NCBI GenBank assembly: GCA_000750105.3
Contig: JPHH03000127.1
Location: 1 to 25,961, forward strand
Reading direction: 5' to 3'
Origin: Tolypocladium sp. Sup5 PDA-1
Taxonomy: Eukaryota; Ascomycota; Sordariomycetes; Hypocreales; Ophiocordycipitaceae
DNA length: 25,961 nucleotides
A program made the translations under genes and the position numbers. The notes under the pieces were generated by a model, which saw nothing but the letters and a program-made list of their open reading frames with translations, ran no database searches and was not told where the DNA came from. Below are positions 18,972 to 25,961 of this stretch, piece by piece. Position 1 is the stretch's first letter; the number at the start of each line of letters is the position of its first letter.

Positions 18972-19776
18972 TGCCATGATGTCTGGAGGCTCATCGCAGA
19001 GCCTGGAATGGCAGAACTTAAGAAGAACATGCTTGAGGAGGTCAAACTCAGCGAGGCGCAACAGATCCTCGACTCGAGACGACTCGGATTCAGCCAAGTA
19101 CGGCTGTTGCCCAAAGACAGCACTACGGCCCATCATGAATCTGAAACGAAGACAAATTCGCAAAGCCTCTTCAAGAGTCCTGGGTCCTAGTATAAATTTT
19201 GTACTGAAACCGGTTTACTCTGTCCTGGCATTTGAAAAGGTACTTGGCGATCGCTTGCGAGTCTTGGCACTTTACTGACGGACCTAGGACGCAAATCCGC
19301 TCAAGATAGGCTCAAGCCTCTTTTCACCTAGCGACATTTATACTCCGCTGAAACGATTCAAAGCTGCCTTGGGGTCTGGACAGCAACGTCTTTATTTCGC
19401 CAAGATTGATGTGCATGCTGCCTTTGACACGATTTCCCAGGCTGCAGTTGTCAAACTCATGACTACCGTCCCTAGAAAGGAGCTATACACTATCACCAAA
19501 CACGCTGAGGTGCAACCGGACGAGCGTGCGCTGCTTGGGCCGAACAAGCCCGCAACAAAAGCAATAAAGCGGTGGCGCTCTACCGCGCTGGCAGAAGGCC
19601 AACACAGGCCGCCCCTGGAGCGACTGGAAGGCGGGCTTGGCAATAAAAGCAAGAACACAGTCTTTGTCGACAGAGGGGCGCAAACATCTCATGATACCCA
19701 GGCTCTCCTGCACCTCTTGACAGAGCACGTGGAGAAGAACCTTGTCAAAGTCGGCAAGAAATACTACCGACAGAGG
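18972..19776 (+). pseudogene. TERT: Telomerase reverse transcriptase fragment (TERT motifs 1 to A)
   Basis: This is a telomerase catalytic subunit fragment. Exon 1 (18972-19239) has HDVWRLIAEPGMAELKKNML, EEVKLSEAQQILDSRRLGFS, motif 1 QVRLLPKD, then after a frameshift near 19125 motif 2 RPIMNLKRRQ, VLGPSINFVLKPVYSVLAFE. A 48-bp intron (19240-19287, branch-like CTGAC, acceptor CCTAG) joins EK to DANPLKIGSSLFSPSDIY. Exon 2 has motif A LYFAKIDVHAAFDTI (first catalytic Asp), a stretch like the family's IFD, then KNTVFVDRG and VEKNLVKVGKKYYRQ. It stops just before the expected GIPQGS motif B', so the second and third catalytic Asp are absent. It cannot be an active polymerase; the functional gene must lie elsewhere. 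The retained intron argues for a DNA-level copy, not a retrocopy. Confidence 0.9.
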
Positions 19777-21365
19777 GTACGATCCCAGCGCCACCAGTGA
19801 TCGGTGGGATGTCCATATCCCAGCCAGCGCAGGGGTGAGATCGGGACGGGCTCCAGTAGCCACAGTCCGGTTGAAGCGAGGTCGTCAATGAATGAGCCAG
19901 CCGCCATGTACATCCACGTAAATGTGAAAAGCAGATTCGCCGCCCGGGTCAAGGCCCGAGGTGGGTTCGGGAGGTATGGCCTAATGGCCTTCGCGAGACC
20001 CTCTTGAACCAAGATCCCCACTGCCTGGAGGAGAAAAAATGCCGGCGAACGCCAGGGCTTTGTCTTCGGTATAGACGATATGCTCCCAGAGGCATGGAGA
20101 AGACCAGACTGAAGGAAGGATATGAACATCGCCACGATGGTGGCTGTTCGAGTACCCTTCTCGAGGTACCCGTAACGCAACATGTAAGTCGAGGGAGCCA
20201 GAAATTGCTGTCGAAAGGTCTGATGCCACCATCCTCCCCACCACCCTGCAAGTCCTCGGTCAGACACGTTTGAGAAGAATCCAAAAGTCGAGGCATGGTG
20301 CCACAGCGCCGCGCGAGAGGGGGAAAAGGACTTGAGGAGCCAGTACTGGACCAGGTCGTTGAGGTTGAACACGGCTTCGATGGCGCTCAGGACACCAGCT
20401 AGACAAAACACCTCTCTGTATGCAAGCAACAGCCATGGTGATATGCCCCGAAGGTGTGGTGGAAGCTCATAAGGGTTGTCGGGTCCTACGATAAAGTAGG
20501 GATCCTTCATCATGAAGACGGACAGAAAGTCTAGGATGAGGTACATCGCTGCTATTTTTACAAGGCGTTTGCGCGTGAATTGGTGTTCTGTTAGGCAGCG
20601 TTCGTATCCGAGCTCGGTGACCCGAGGCATAGAGCTCAAGTCTACCAAGTCTCCCGACCGGACTTGATGAGGAACCTGCGGCCGTGGGATGGACGATATC
20701 GACCAATTCCAGCCTGATGGTTGTCAGTGGGGCCCCAGTTTCTGGGTCTCGTTTGTGTTCTAGATTGGAGACTTACCAGAGCACCGGAAGCTACATGTAA
20801 GATCTAAGACCCAGCCGAAGCGGTCCGGAAATGGCGCCTCCGCAGGAAATGGCTGCCAAACCCACACCTCCTTGTGATCTTCAGTGTGCCCGTCCACCGT
20901 AGACTCGACCGCAGTGGCTTCAGATTTGCGTCTCCGTAGCCCGTTCTGATTCGAGTTCCTAGTGTCTTGTCCAGTCGTGCCGTTTGTTCCCTCATTCTTA
21001 GGAGCTTTGGGTGCTTTCATCGCCCTGGCCGCCTCGAACTGTGGCCGCTTCCAGATAACCAAGTTCATGCTGGAAATGGTACCCCAAGCGGACATAAGTC
21101 CCGCGGCGTAGGCGCAGGCTATGTTTGTGCTTGACGAATGCCGAGCCACGTTGACGTTGAATATGACCACAAAGGCCATGACGAGCCATCTAGTCTGGTA
21201 AAGCCAAGGCCGCCGCGTGTGAGGTATCGTGAGCCATAGCATGGGTACGAGAAAAGCTCCCAGCAGGCTATATGGGATCAGCAGCGGCTTGGCTCGTCCA
21301 TCGGCGAGAGCCTGGGTGAAGGCGGCGCGGTAGGCGTTGCGTACGGCATTTTCGAGGTGATTCAT
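19764..21365 (-). CDS. Wax-synthase-like membrane O-acyltransferase (MBOAT_2)
   Basis: Two exons (21365-20777 and 20713-19764) join across a 63-bp intron (GTAAGT...CATCAG) to 512 aa. Several hydrophobic helices are visible (residues about 30-120 and most of 230-490), interrupted by a charged linker (about 115-170, rich in Lys, Gly, Asn). The family core is WGGWWHQTFRQQF, with H360 the candidate catalytic His. RCSGWNWSIS at the splice junction matches relatives' GxGWNW. Fungal members acylate small hydroxylated metabolites, often terpenoids or polyketides, at the ER membrane; the substrate here is unknown. The start ATG begins MNHLENAVRN. The last codons (RTLCR stop) are antisense to the TERT fragment, so the native C-terminus may be slightly altered. 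It is divergent from the DUF6670-like gene. Confidence 0.85.
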
Positions 21366-21674
21366 CGTGGCCGTTGGGCGTGCTCGGTGATGCCGCTGAG
21401 GGAGATGTTTGCGCCGCTCGCGATCTCGAGCTGCTTGCCGCCGCTCGTCCTATCTTATGTAGAGGGGACGGAGAGAGTCGGCCGATGCACCACATCACGC
21501 TGCCTCGTGCGAGTGAAACCAGACCGCCAACTGACGGATTCTTTCCGTGGCGGTTGTGAAACAAAGACGAGGTGACGTGACGTTGTTGAACCCTGGATCC
21601 TGGCCGCTGATGAGGATTCCATTGGCTCCCGCTCAGCGGTCCATATGTCGGCTGGCTCTCGGCGCGGGATGGTT

Positions 21675-21680
21675 TATAAT
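21675..21680 (+). promoter_or_regulatory. TATA box candidate for the DUF6670-like gene
   Basis: TATAAT within GGTTTATAATC lies about 295 bp upstream of the chosen ATG, implying a leader of roughly 260 nt if used. Confidence 0.35.
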
Positions 21681-21833
21681 CACCCCGGCCGGTTCGTCAA
21701 GTCTCACTTGACTAGGTACACTTTAACTACAGTACCCAAACGATTTCTCTTTTGACATTATACCGAGATCCTCGGCATCCCTAAGTCATAGAACACGTAC
21801 TACCCTATAGTTATGCAATGCAACGCGTCTACC

Positions 21834-21839
21834 ATGTGA
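21834..21839 (+). promoter_or_regulatory. Start-stop uORF (ATGTGA) in the leader
   Basis: ATG immediately followed by TGA in a favourable context (ACCATGT). If transcribed it could stall ribosomes and lower translation of the gene downstream. Its role is inferred only. Confidence 0.3.
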
Positions 21840-21971
21840 TTGAGTATAGACCTAGATAATAAAAATGTCACAACCCCCGACGTTTGCGAAGCATTTGCAT
21901 TTATCCGGTTCAATTTGCACATCTTTACCTTTCATCACAAAGAAAGGCCTAGTAAGATCATAAAACGCGGC

Positions 21972-23099
21972 ATGACCGCATTTCCATGTCTCCCAACTGC
22001 CATTCAGCCCACACCAAGTATAGCCATGACGCCGCCGCCTACCAACTCGGCGCTAAGCACTATTGCAAAACTCCTGATCACCTACGTGGCACCACGCCTA
22101 GACAAGGGAATCGAAGAGTCAGAACGTCCCTTCAACGTGCCTGACATACTCTTGCCGCATGATCACTCAAAGTGGTGGGGGTGGACACATTACGGTGTGT
22201 TCATCCCCGACCTTCCTGAACCATATCGCTATATGAACACCTCGACAATAATTGGCGCGCCCGGGGTCTTGTTCATGGATAACGACTATCTTTCTGCCTC
22301 CGACTCACGAAACACTACGACAGTGCTATCCTCAACCGCATATGGTGAAGCACACCACTACGAAGCGTACGACACGTCGAATACCTGCTCGTTCACCCCA
22401 GACGGATCGCACCTTGCTTGGGGAGATGACCTCGTCATCACGTCCAACTACCCTGATTTCACCCTCACCGGCCGGTATCACCACATGAAGGTGGATCTCC
22501 AGATCTCCGCCACCCAGCAGGTCTCCTGGTTTTTCCGAACTCCCATTTATGACCACCTGAGCCTATTCGCTACATACCGTGGTACGATCGGGGATATCCG
22601 TGGCACCACTGAGATCTCTGGCATGTGTACTGTCGAGTACGCCCGCTATATGACTCCGCAGGTGCTGATGAGCAGGCCCCTTCCACCTCAGCTGAAGATA
22701 CCGGTGAGCTTTTTCACGTACCAAATCGTCCACTTGGACAATCGCACTCAGCTGCTGCTGGTCGACATGCGCGCGGTTGGTATGACTATGTGCAAGGTAG
22801 CACACCTCCGCAATCTCGACGGCGAAGTCCTCGTCTACCAGGACGTCGCCTTCGAGGTTCTCGCCTACCGTGAAACACCGCTTACAGACCCCCAAGGTCG
22901 CACGATGCGGGCGCCGGAGCGGATGCGCTGGACTGTACGAAACGGTAGTGCAGAGATGGTTAGCTTCATTGCCAGTGTCGACTCTCCGCTGCGTTATGGC
23001 CTTGGCCAAGGATATGTTGGTGCCTATACCTTCACCGGCAAGTGGCGCAGCCAGCCCCTGAACGGTACTGGCTACTTGGAATGGGCCGACTGTGAATAG
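21972..23099 (+). CDS. DUF6670-like protein (lipocalin/CrtC-like fold suspected)
   Basis: The intronless gene encodes 375 aa from the first in-frame ATG (21972); the ATG at 22026 has a better context (GCCATGA) and would give 357 aa. The frame is open further upstream to 21840 but without an ATG. Conserved-looking blocks are LLPHDHSKWWGWTHYGVFIP, YRYMNTSTIIGAPGVLFMD, CSFTPDGSHLAWGDDLVI, LSLFATYRGTIGDIRGTTEI, PLPPQLKIPVSFFTYQIV and YGLGQGYVGAYTFTGKW. I recall the same series in bacterial proteins annotated DUF6670. Beta-strand-rich repetition suggests a double-lipocalin fold like CrtC-type hydratases and fungal Diels-Alderases, but that is inference. No signal peptide is evident. The pairing with an acyltransferase suggests a metabolite role. 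Confidence 0.75.
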   Translation: MTAFPCLPTAIQPTPSIAMTPPPTNSALSTIAKLLITYVAPRLDKGIEESERPFNVPDILLPHDHSKWWGWTHYGVFIPDLPEPYRYMNTSTIIGAPGVLFMDNDYLSASDSRNTTTVLSSTAYGEAHHYEAYDTSNTCSFTPDGSHLAWGDDLVITSNYPDFTLTGRYHHMKVDLQISATQQVSWFFRTPIYDHLSLFATYRGTIGDIRGTTEISGMCTVEYARYMTPQVLMSRPLPPQLKIPVSFFTYQIVHLDNRTQLLLVDMRAVGMTMCKVAHLRNLDGEVLVYQDVAFEVLAYRETPLTDPQGRTMRAPERMRWTVRNGSAEMVSFIASVDSPLRYGLGQGYVGAYTFTGKWRSQPLNGTGYLEWADCE

Positions 23100-23270
23100 A
23101 GTCTTGATGGTGTACTCAGACGGTCCTTTATCTGCGGAGAGAGCCGTGAATTACGGCTACACCGTACGGCAAAATGGCCTTCTGGTTCTCAAATTGAGGT
23201 GCTGTCAAGAAGTGTGTATCGTTTTCAATTTCTTGTCGGGGCAGAATGGGCAGTGGTGCCATCCATGTCT

Positions 23271-23555
23271 TTAAACCGGTCCGGCTGTGTGGTCTTTTGT
23301 TTTACAACAGTTTGTAGCGTCATCCTGGTTTGCATCTTTCGGCCATCTTTTCCACCCTTCACGAAAGAGTGGATCACTGCTGTCCCTGCACCTTTGGAAA
23401 GCGGCCTCGGACGTTGTCACGAGATCCGCAACGCCTCCAAAGAAGGCGTCGCGGAAGCCAGGGAGCCCAATATAGAGGGGACCTAGCTCCTCCTTGAGGA
23501 CTTTATCAGTATCTTGCCGGTATTCGGACGAGTTTGCCGCTCGGTAGTATCGCTT
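23271..23555 (-). pseudogene. FunK1-type kinase N-terminal fragment
   Basis: About 80 codons match the N-terminal domain of FunK1 kinases: SEYRQDTDKVLKEELGPLYI, GLPGFRDAFFGGVADL, SDPLFREGWKRWPKDANQDD. Family similarity ends there and the frame runs on to a TAA at 23271-23273. No start codon, no kinase domain. The upstream edge meets the tail of the Zn2Cys6 pseudogene. Confidence 0.75.
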
Positions 23556-23556
23556 G

Positions 23557-24060
23557 TTATGTCCCCGCGTTTCCTCGGTCAGATGCTCGATGTAAGCGGC
23601 ATGCCTGGAGGGCCCGTCCTATGGCCACACCCTGACAGCCTAGCATCCTACGGGCATTGGTTGCAACGGCAGACAACGAGAAATTATCCATGTACAGGAT
23701 CTCCCAAAAATTCCTCTGCGGTTGCAGTTCTCTAGCCAGTAGGGATGCACTCGTAGCCTCTAGCACACCGATCAGAGTCGTCGAAGAGGCGATGGAGGAG
23801 CCTCCTCGTTTCCTCTGTAGGCCACTTTCCGGTTCAGAGTCGCTTGTCTCTGGCATTTCGCTGCGATCCTCTGGTTATACGTAATGCTTCATGTTGATGC
23901 GTTTGTCGCGTGGTGTGCAAGACTGCTGCCTTCACTTGCAGTGTTTGCATGGTGGGCCACCTTCACATCCGACCTTTCGTTTGCGACAGTTTGAACATGC
24001 GTTGGCGCAAACGGAGCGTTTGCGTAGATATCTCCGTTATCGCTGGAACTTCGGGGTCAT
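23557..24060 (-). pseudogene. Zn2Cys6 transcription-factor-like gene with three in-frame stops
   Basis: Starting at ATG 24060, one continuous frame contains a binuclear zinc cluster: ACSNCRKRKVGCEGGPPCKH followed by C and, six residues on, the sixth Cys. The spacing is C-x2-C-x6-C-x5-C-x2-C-x6-C, as in Gal4-type factors. It is followed by CTPRDKRINMKHYV, SDSEPESGLQRKRGGSS, SLLARELQPQRNFWEILYM and an end at 23557. Stops lie at 24037-24039 (TAA), 23932-23934 (TGA, inside the cluster) and 23875-23877 (TAA). Both TAA fit CAA to TAA. The rest of the frame is intact, which suggests recent inactivation by point mutation. Confidence 0.7.
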
Positions 24061-24725
24061 GCTGCAAGGGCGCTCGTAGTTAAACACTGGTGAATTCGTC
24101 TGAAGTCGGACTTGGCGCTTCTGTCGATTCTCGATGCTGCACCCAGGGAATGAGAGAGAGAGCTCGGCGAGGGTGAGGCCATGGAGCCGGCGGTAGAGCT
24201 CTGCGCACTACGAGCTTGCCAGTTCGGCTCGTCCATCTTTCCAGGGGGCGATATTTCTGCGGGTAGTGAAACAGGATGGAGGTCTGGATCGTCCAGGTCC
24301 TCGCCGCGTAGATATAGCACACTAGAAGGGGCAAACCCCGGCTGATAGGGTGGTGCCTGGATGAATGGATTGAAGTGGTGAAACTGGTGAGGCTGGAGGG
24401 TTTGAAAGCCGGCCATATCCATGGCGGTGGCGTTAAGACAGATGGCATCGCTAGAATTCGGCATCGACAGAGGTGTTCCCAGACCGTGCCCCATAGCTAT
24501 GCTAGGGGTATGCAAGTCAACGGCCTGGGAATGGAATAGAGTACTAGACCCTCCCGGCGTGAGGGTGTAATACCCAGGAGGCGCATTGGCAAAGGAGTTG
24601 AAGGCGTAGGAGTTGGGGTCAGGTAGCGACGGCGTGAATCGCCAGGGTTCGTGGGATGCACGCGGGGTTGGGTCTTGGTCCCGAGAGGACTCATTGTCGG
24701 CATATGGACTGTAGGCATTACGTCT
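24057..24725 (-). pseudogene. N-terminal fragment of a CP2/Grainyhead-like transcription factor
   Basis: The 223-codon open frame lacks an initiating ATG at its 5' end. Blocks match the N-terminal region of fungal CP2-domain (PF04516) factors as I know them: NAYSPYADNESSRDQDPTP, EPWRFTPSLPDPNSYAFNSF, PPGYYTLTPGGSSTLFHSQA, DLHTPSIAMGHGLGTPLSMP, GEDLDDPDLHPVSLPAEISP. The CP2 DNA-binding domain, expected next (YRFHVTLNAPTAMIK-like), is absent: similarity ends at SRIDRSA near 24110. A frame change there (to PSPTSDEF) may be the true continuation for a few codons. Upstream of 24725 a stop and intron-like borders occur, so the first exon is unresolved. Confidence 0.65.
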
Positions 24726-24805
24726 TTAGTTAGCATAAGCCTACTTAACTTAGACTTACACGCACTACTCTCTTCATTTAGACGAAAGGGGTAACGACAT
24801 AATAT

Positions 24806-25297
24806 ACCTATCTTCCTGAGTTGGGGTACCAGCTCCGCTTCGGGATGACACGAAGAGGCGGCCAAATTTTCTTTGGCATGGGCAAAGACATCCTATACTT
24901 CGGTGTCAGAGACGGGTATATGGCGTCTATGGCCCAATTCAAAACCTTTATGTCACTTTGCAACCCCATCGACCTCGAGGAAGTGCGACAATTAGCCATC
25001 AATGACTTGGTTCTCAGCGATGAGCGCATCTGCAACTCCACGACTGCCATGAGGCAAACAATTGAGGTCATTCAGCAAGCGTACGGGGGCATGCCGAAAC
25101 TGCGACGCCTCATTTTCGTTCCGTGCGATGAGAATCCCGTCTACAGCGACAACGTGATTCTCCAGCTTAGCATCAGACATTCAGAGATGGAGGATCGGAT
25201 CGAATGTGCTTTCAAAAAAATGGAACCCATACATTGTAGGTGCACGAGCGGTTCGCCGCGGAGCAGCAGCCGCACGGATTATATCGATCACACTTGA
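24806..25297 (+). pseudogene. 2EXR-domain-like protein fragment
   Basis: The frame reads RRGGQIFFGMGKDILYFGVR, FKTFMSLCNPIDLEEVRQLA, MRQTIEVIQQAYGGMPKLRR and LIFVPCDENPVYSDN. The order 'strand with aromatic ... K/D-D-x-L-Y-F-G, then DL..VRxLAI, then LxxLRRLIFV' resembles fungal 2EXR (F-box-associated-like) proteins, whose N-terminal LPxEIRxxIW block is missing here. A run of seven A at 25214-25220 coincides with a likely frame change, because the next frame reads sensibly (FKKWNPYIVGARAVRRGAAA). There is no ATG at the expected place. Moderate confidence. Confidence 0.45.
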
Positions 25298-25640
25298 CTT
25301 TTCGGCGATGGCAAGCGTCACAGGCTCTGCCCATAACTTGCGACATGTTGGTACTCTTGGTCGCGTCGCCGAGTCGGAGTGCGAGGGAGGTGCGGCTCAG
25401 TGGCGTGATGTAGTGATGACCGAGAGCCGGGGAGAGGCCTCAGGCATGCCGTCGGGGCGGATCATGTTCAATATTCGGACCCAGGCACGCGAAGGGCGGC
25501 ATACCTGTCAGCTATGATCAGATGAAGTGAGGGCATGGTTTATTCGACTTAGTCCTGTCTGTATGGGATTTGACACAAGCCAGGGAGTCAGACAGTGGTG
25601 GTTGTCTCCATGACACAAGCCGTGCCGTAAGCAAGCATGG
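25298..25640. other. Unassigned sequence
   Basis: No recognisable gene. It may include a decayed tail of the 2EXR-like fragment read in a shifted frame up to 25517. Confidence 0.4.
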
Positions 25641-25862
25641 TCACGTACTACATGGTTGAACATAGTTTCTCATACCTGAAGTAGCGGCGCCAAACTTGAA
25701 CAGCTCAGCTGAATGATCGACATATGGTAGATGCGCCCGCCAGTTCAACGTGCCATCCAGAATGGTGTGGTGGTAGGTGCCATCCTGGCGGAATTCTCTG
25801 CCTAATATCGCACGGCGATCTGGCTGGCGTGATGTTACGTTAATTTTTGGATGACATCCCAC
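25641..25862 (-). CDS. Possible first exon of an unknown gene
   Basis: From ATG 25862 the frame encodes MGCHPKINVTSRQPDRRAIL, then REFRQDGTYHHTILDGTLNW and DHSAELFKFGAATS, followed by a candidate splice donor GTATGAG (near 25676). The amino-acid pattern looks like real protein, but I do not recognise the family. The continuation is not resolved: past the donor, leftward, only decayed sequence is seen. A TATAAA-like element lies upstream at about 25885. Confidence 0.3.
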   Translation of the reverse strand: MGCHPKINVTSRQPDRRAILGREFRQDGTYHHTILDGTLNWRAHLPYVDHSAELFKFGAATSGMRNYVQPCST

Positions 25863-25961
25863 CGTGTTGGACCTACCTGGGGCCTATAAAAATGGGTACT
25901 GTAGTATGGACGTTGATTTAACGACATAATCTTGACGAAGCCTGGTGGCAATGATCATGAA

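Larger units (their letters stand above)
21366..21971. promoter_or_regulatory. Divergent intergenic promoter region
   Basis: This separates the start codons of the acyltransferase (-) and the DUF6670-like gene (+), so it should drive both. It holds a TATA-like element (21675-21680) and a start-stop ATGTGA (21834-21839) on the plus strand. No coding frame beginning with ATG is continuous with the downstream gene until 21972. Confidence 0.5.

Noticed and set aside
21840..21971. Upstream extension of the DUF6670-like frame
   Set aside because: The frame is open but has no ATG (a TTG at 21840), and the residues are AT-biased and unlike the family.

Overview
The window comes from a filamentous ascomycete. 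The evidence is short GT-AG introns of about 48-71 bp with CTRAC-like branch sites, and protein families typical of Pezizomycotina: FunK1 kinases, fungal BAH-PHD, Zn2Cys6, 2EXR, LURP-one-related and MBOAT_2. Sordariomycetes, perhaps Hypocreales, is my best guess; it rests on resemblance of the protein families and was not computed. No tRNA, rRNA or CRISPR array was seen.

Layout. (1) 1-840 is the decayed 3' end of a LINE ORF2 with an RNase H domain. (2) 1.4-9.0 kb is an ordinary gene-bearing region: a VIT1/CCC1-type vacuolar iron/manganese transporter (-), a secreted acid phosphatase of the phosphoesterase family (-, one intron) and a small secreted DUF3472-like protein (+). The long spacer between the last two holds a 356-bp MITE-like element with 34-bp inverted ends. 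(3) 9.3-19.8 kb is a mosaic of broken gene pieces lying end to end: LOR fragment, Myb-like fragment, FunK1 kinase C-terminal half, a conserved fungal family with two frameshifts, a MULE transposase tail, a zinc-binding-like N-terminal piece, an HMG-box gene lacking its first exon, a 5'-truncated BAH-PHD gene, a hAT transposase tail and a large fragment of telomerase reverse transcriptase (TERT). (4) 19.8-23.1 kb is again intact: a wax-synthase-like MBOAT_2 acyltransferase (-) and a DUF6670-like protein (+), divergently transcribed from about 0.6 kb of shared upstream DNA. (5) 23.3-25.3 kb is a second patch of fragments: FunK1 N-terminal piece, a Zn2Cys6 gene with three stops, the N-terminal part of a CP2/Grainyhead-type factor without its DNA-binding domain, and a 2EXR-like fragment.

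Reading. The intact genes are unrelated housekeeping or secreted functions, apart from the possible MBOAT_2/DUF6670 pair. The striking part is the fragment mosaic. Most pieces derive from nuclear proteins (chromatin readers, DNA-binding factors, kinase, telomerase). They are cut at sharp junctions, often next to MULE or hAT remnants, and several stops fit C-to-T changes at CpA. I infer an accessory, rearrangement-prone segment where transposon activity or error-prone joining assembled partial gene copies. The strongest single items are the TERT fragment, whose antisense DNA provides the stop codon of the acyltransferase, and the Myb/LOR junction marked by a perfect 13-bp hairpin.
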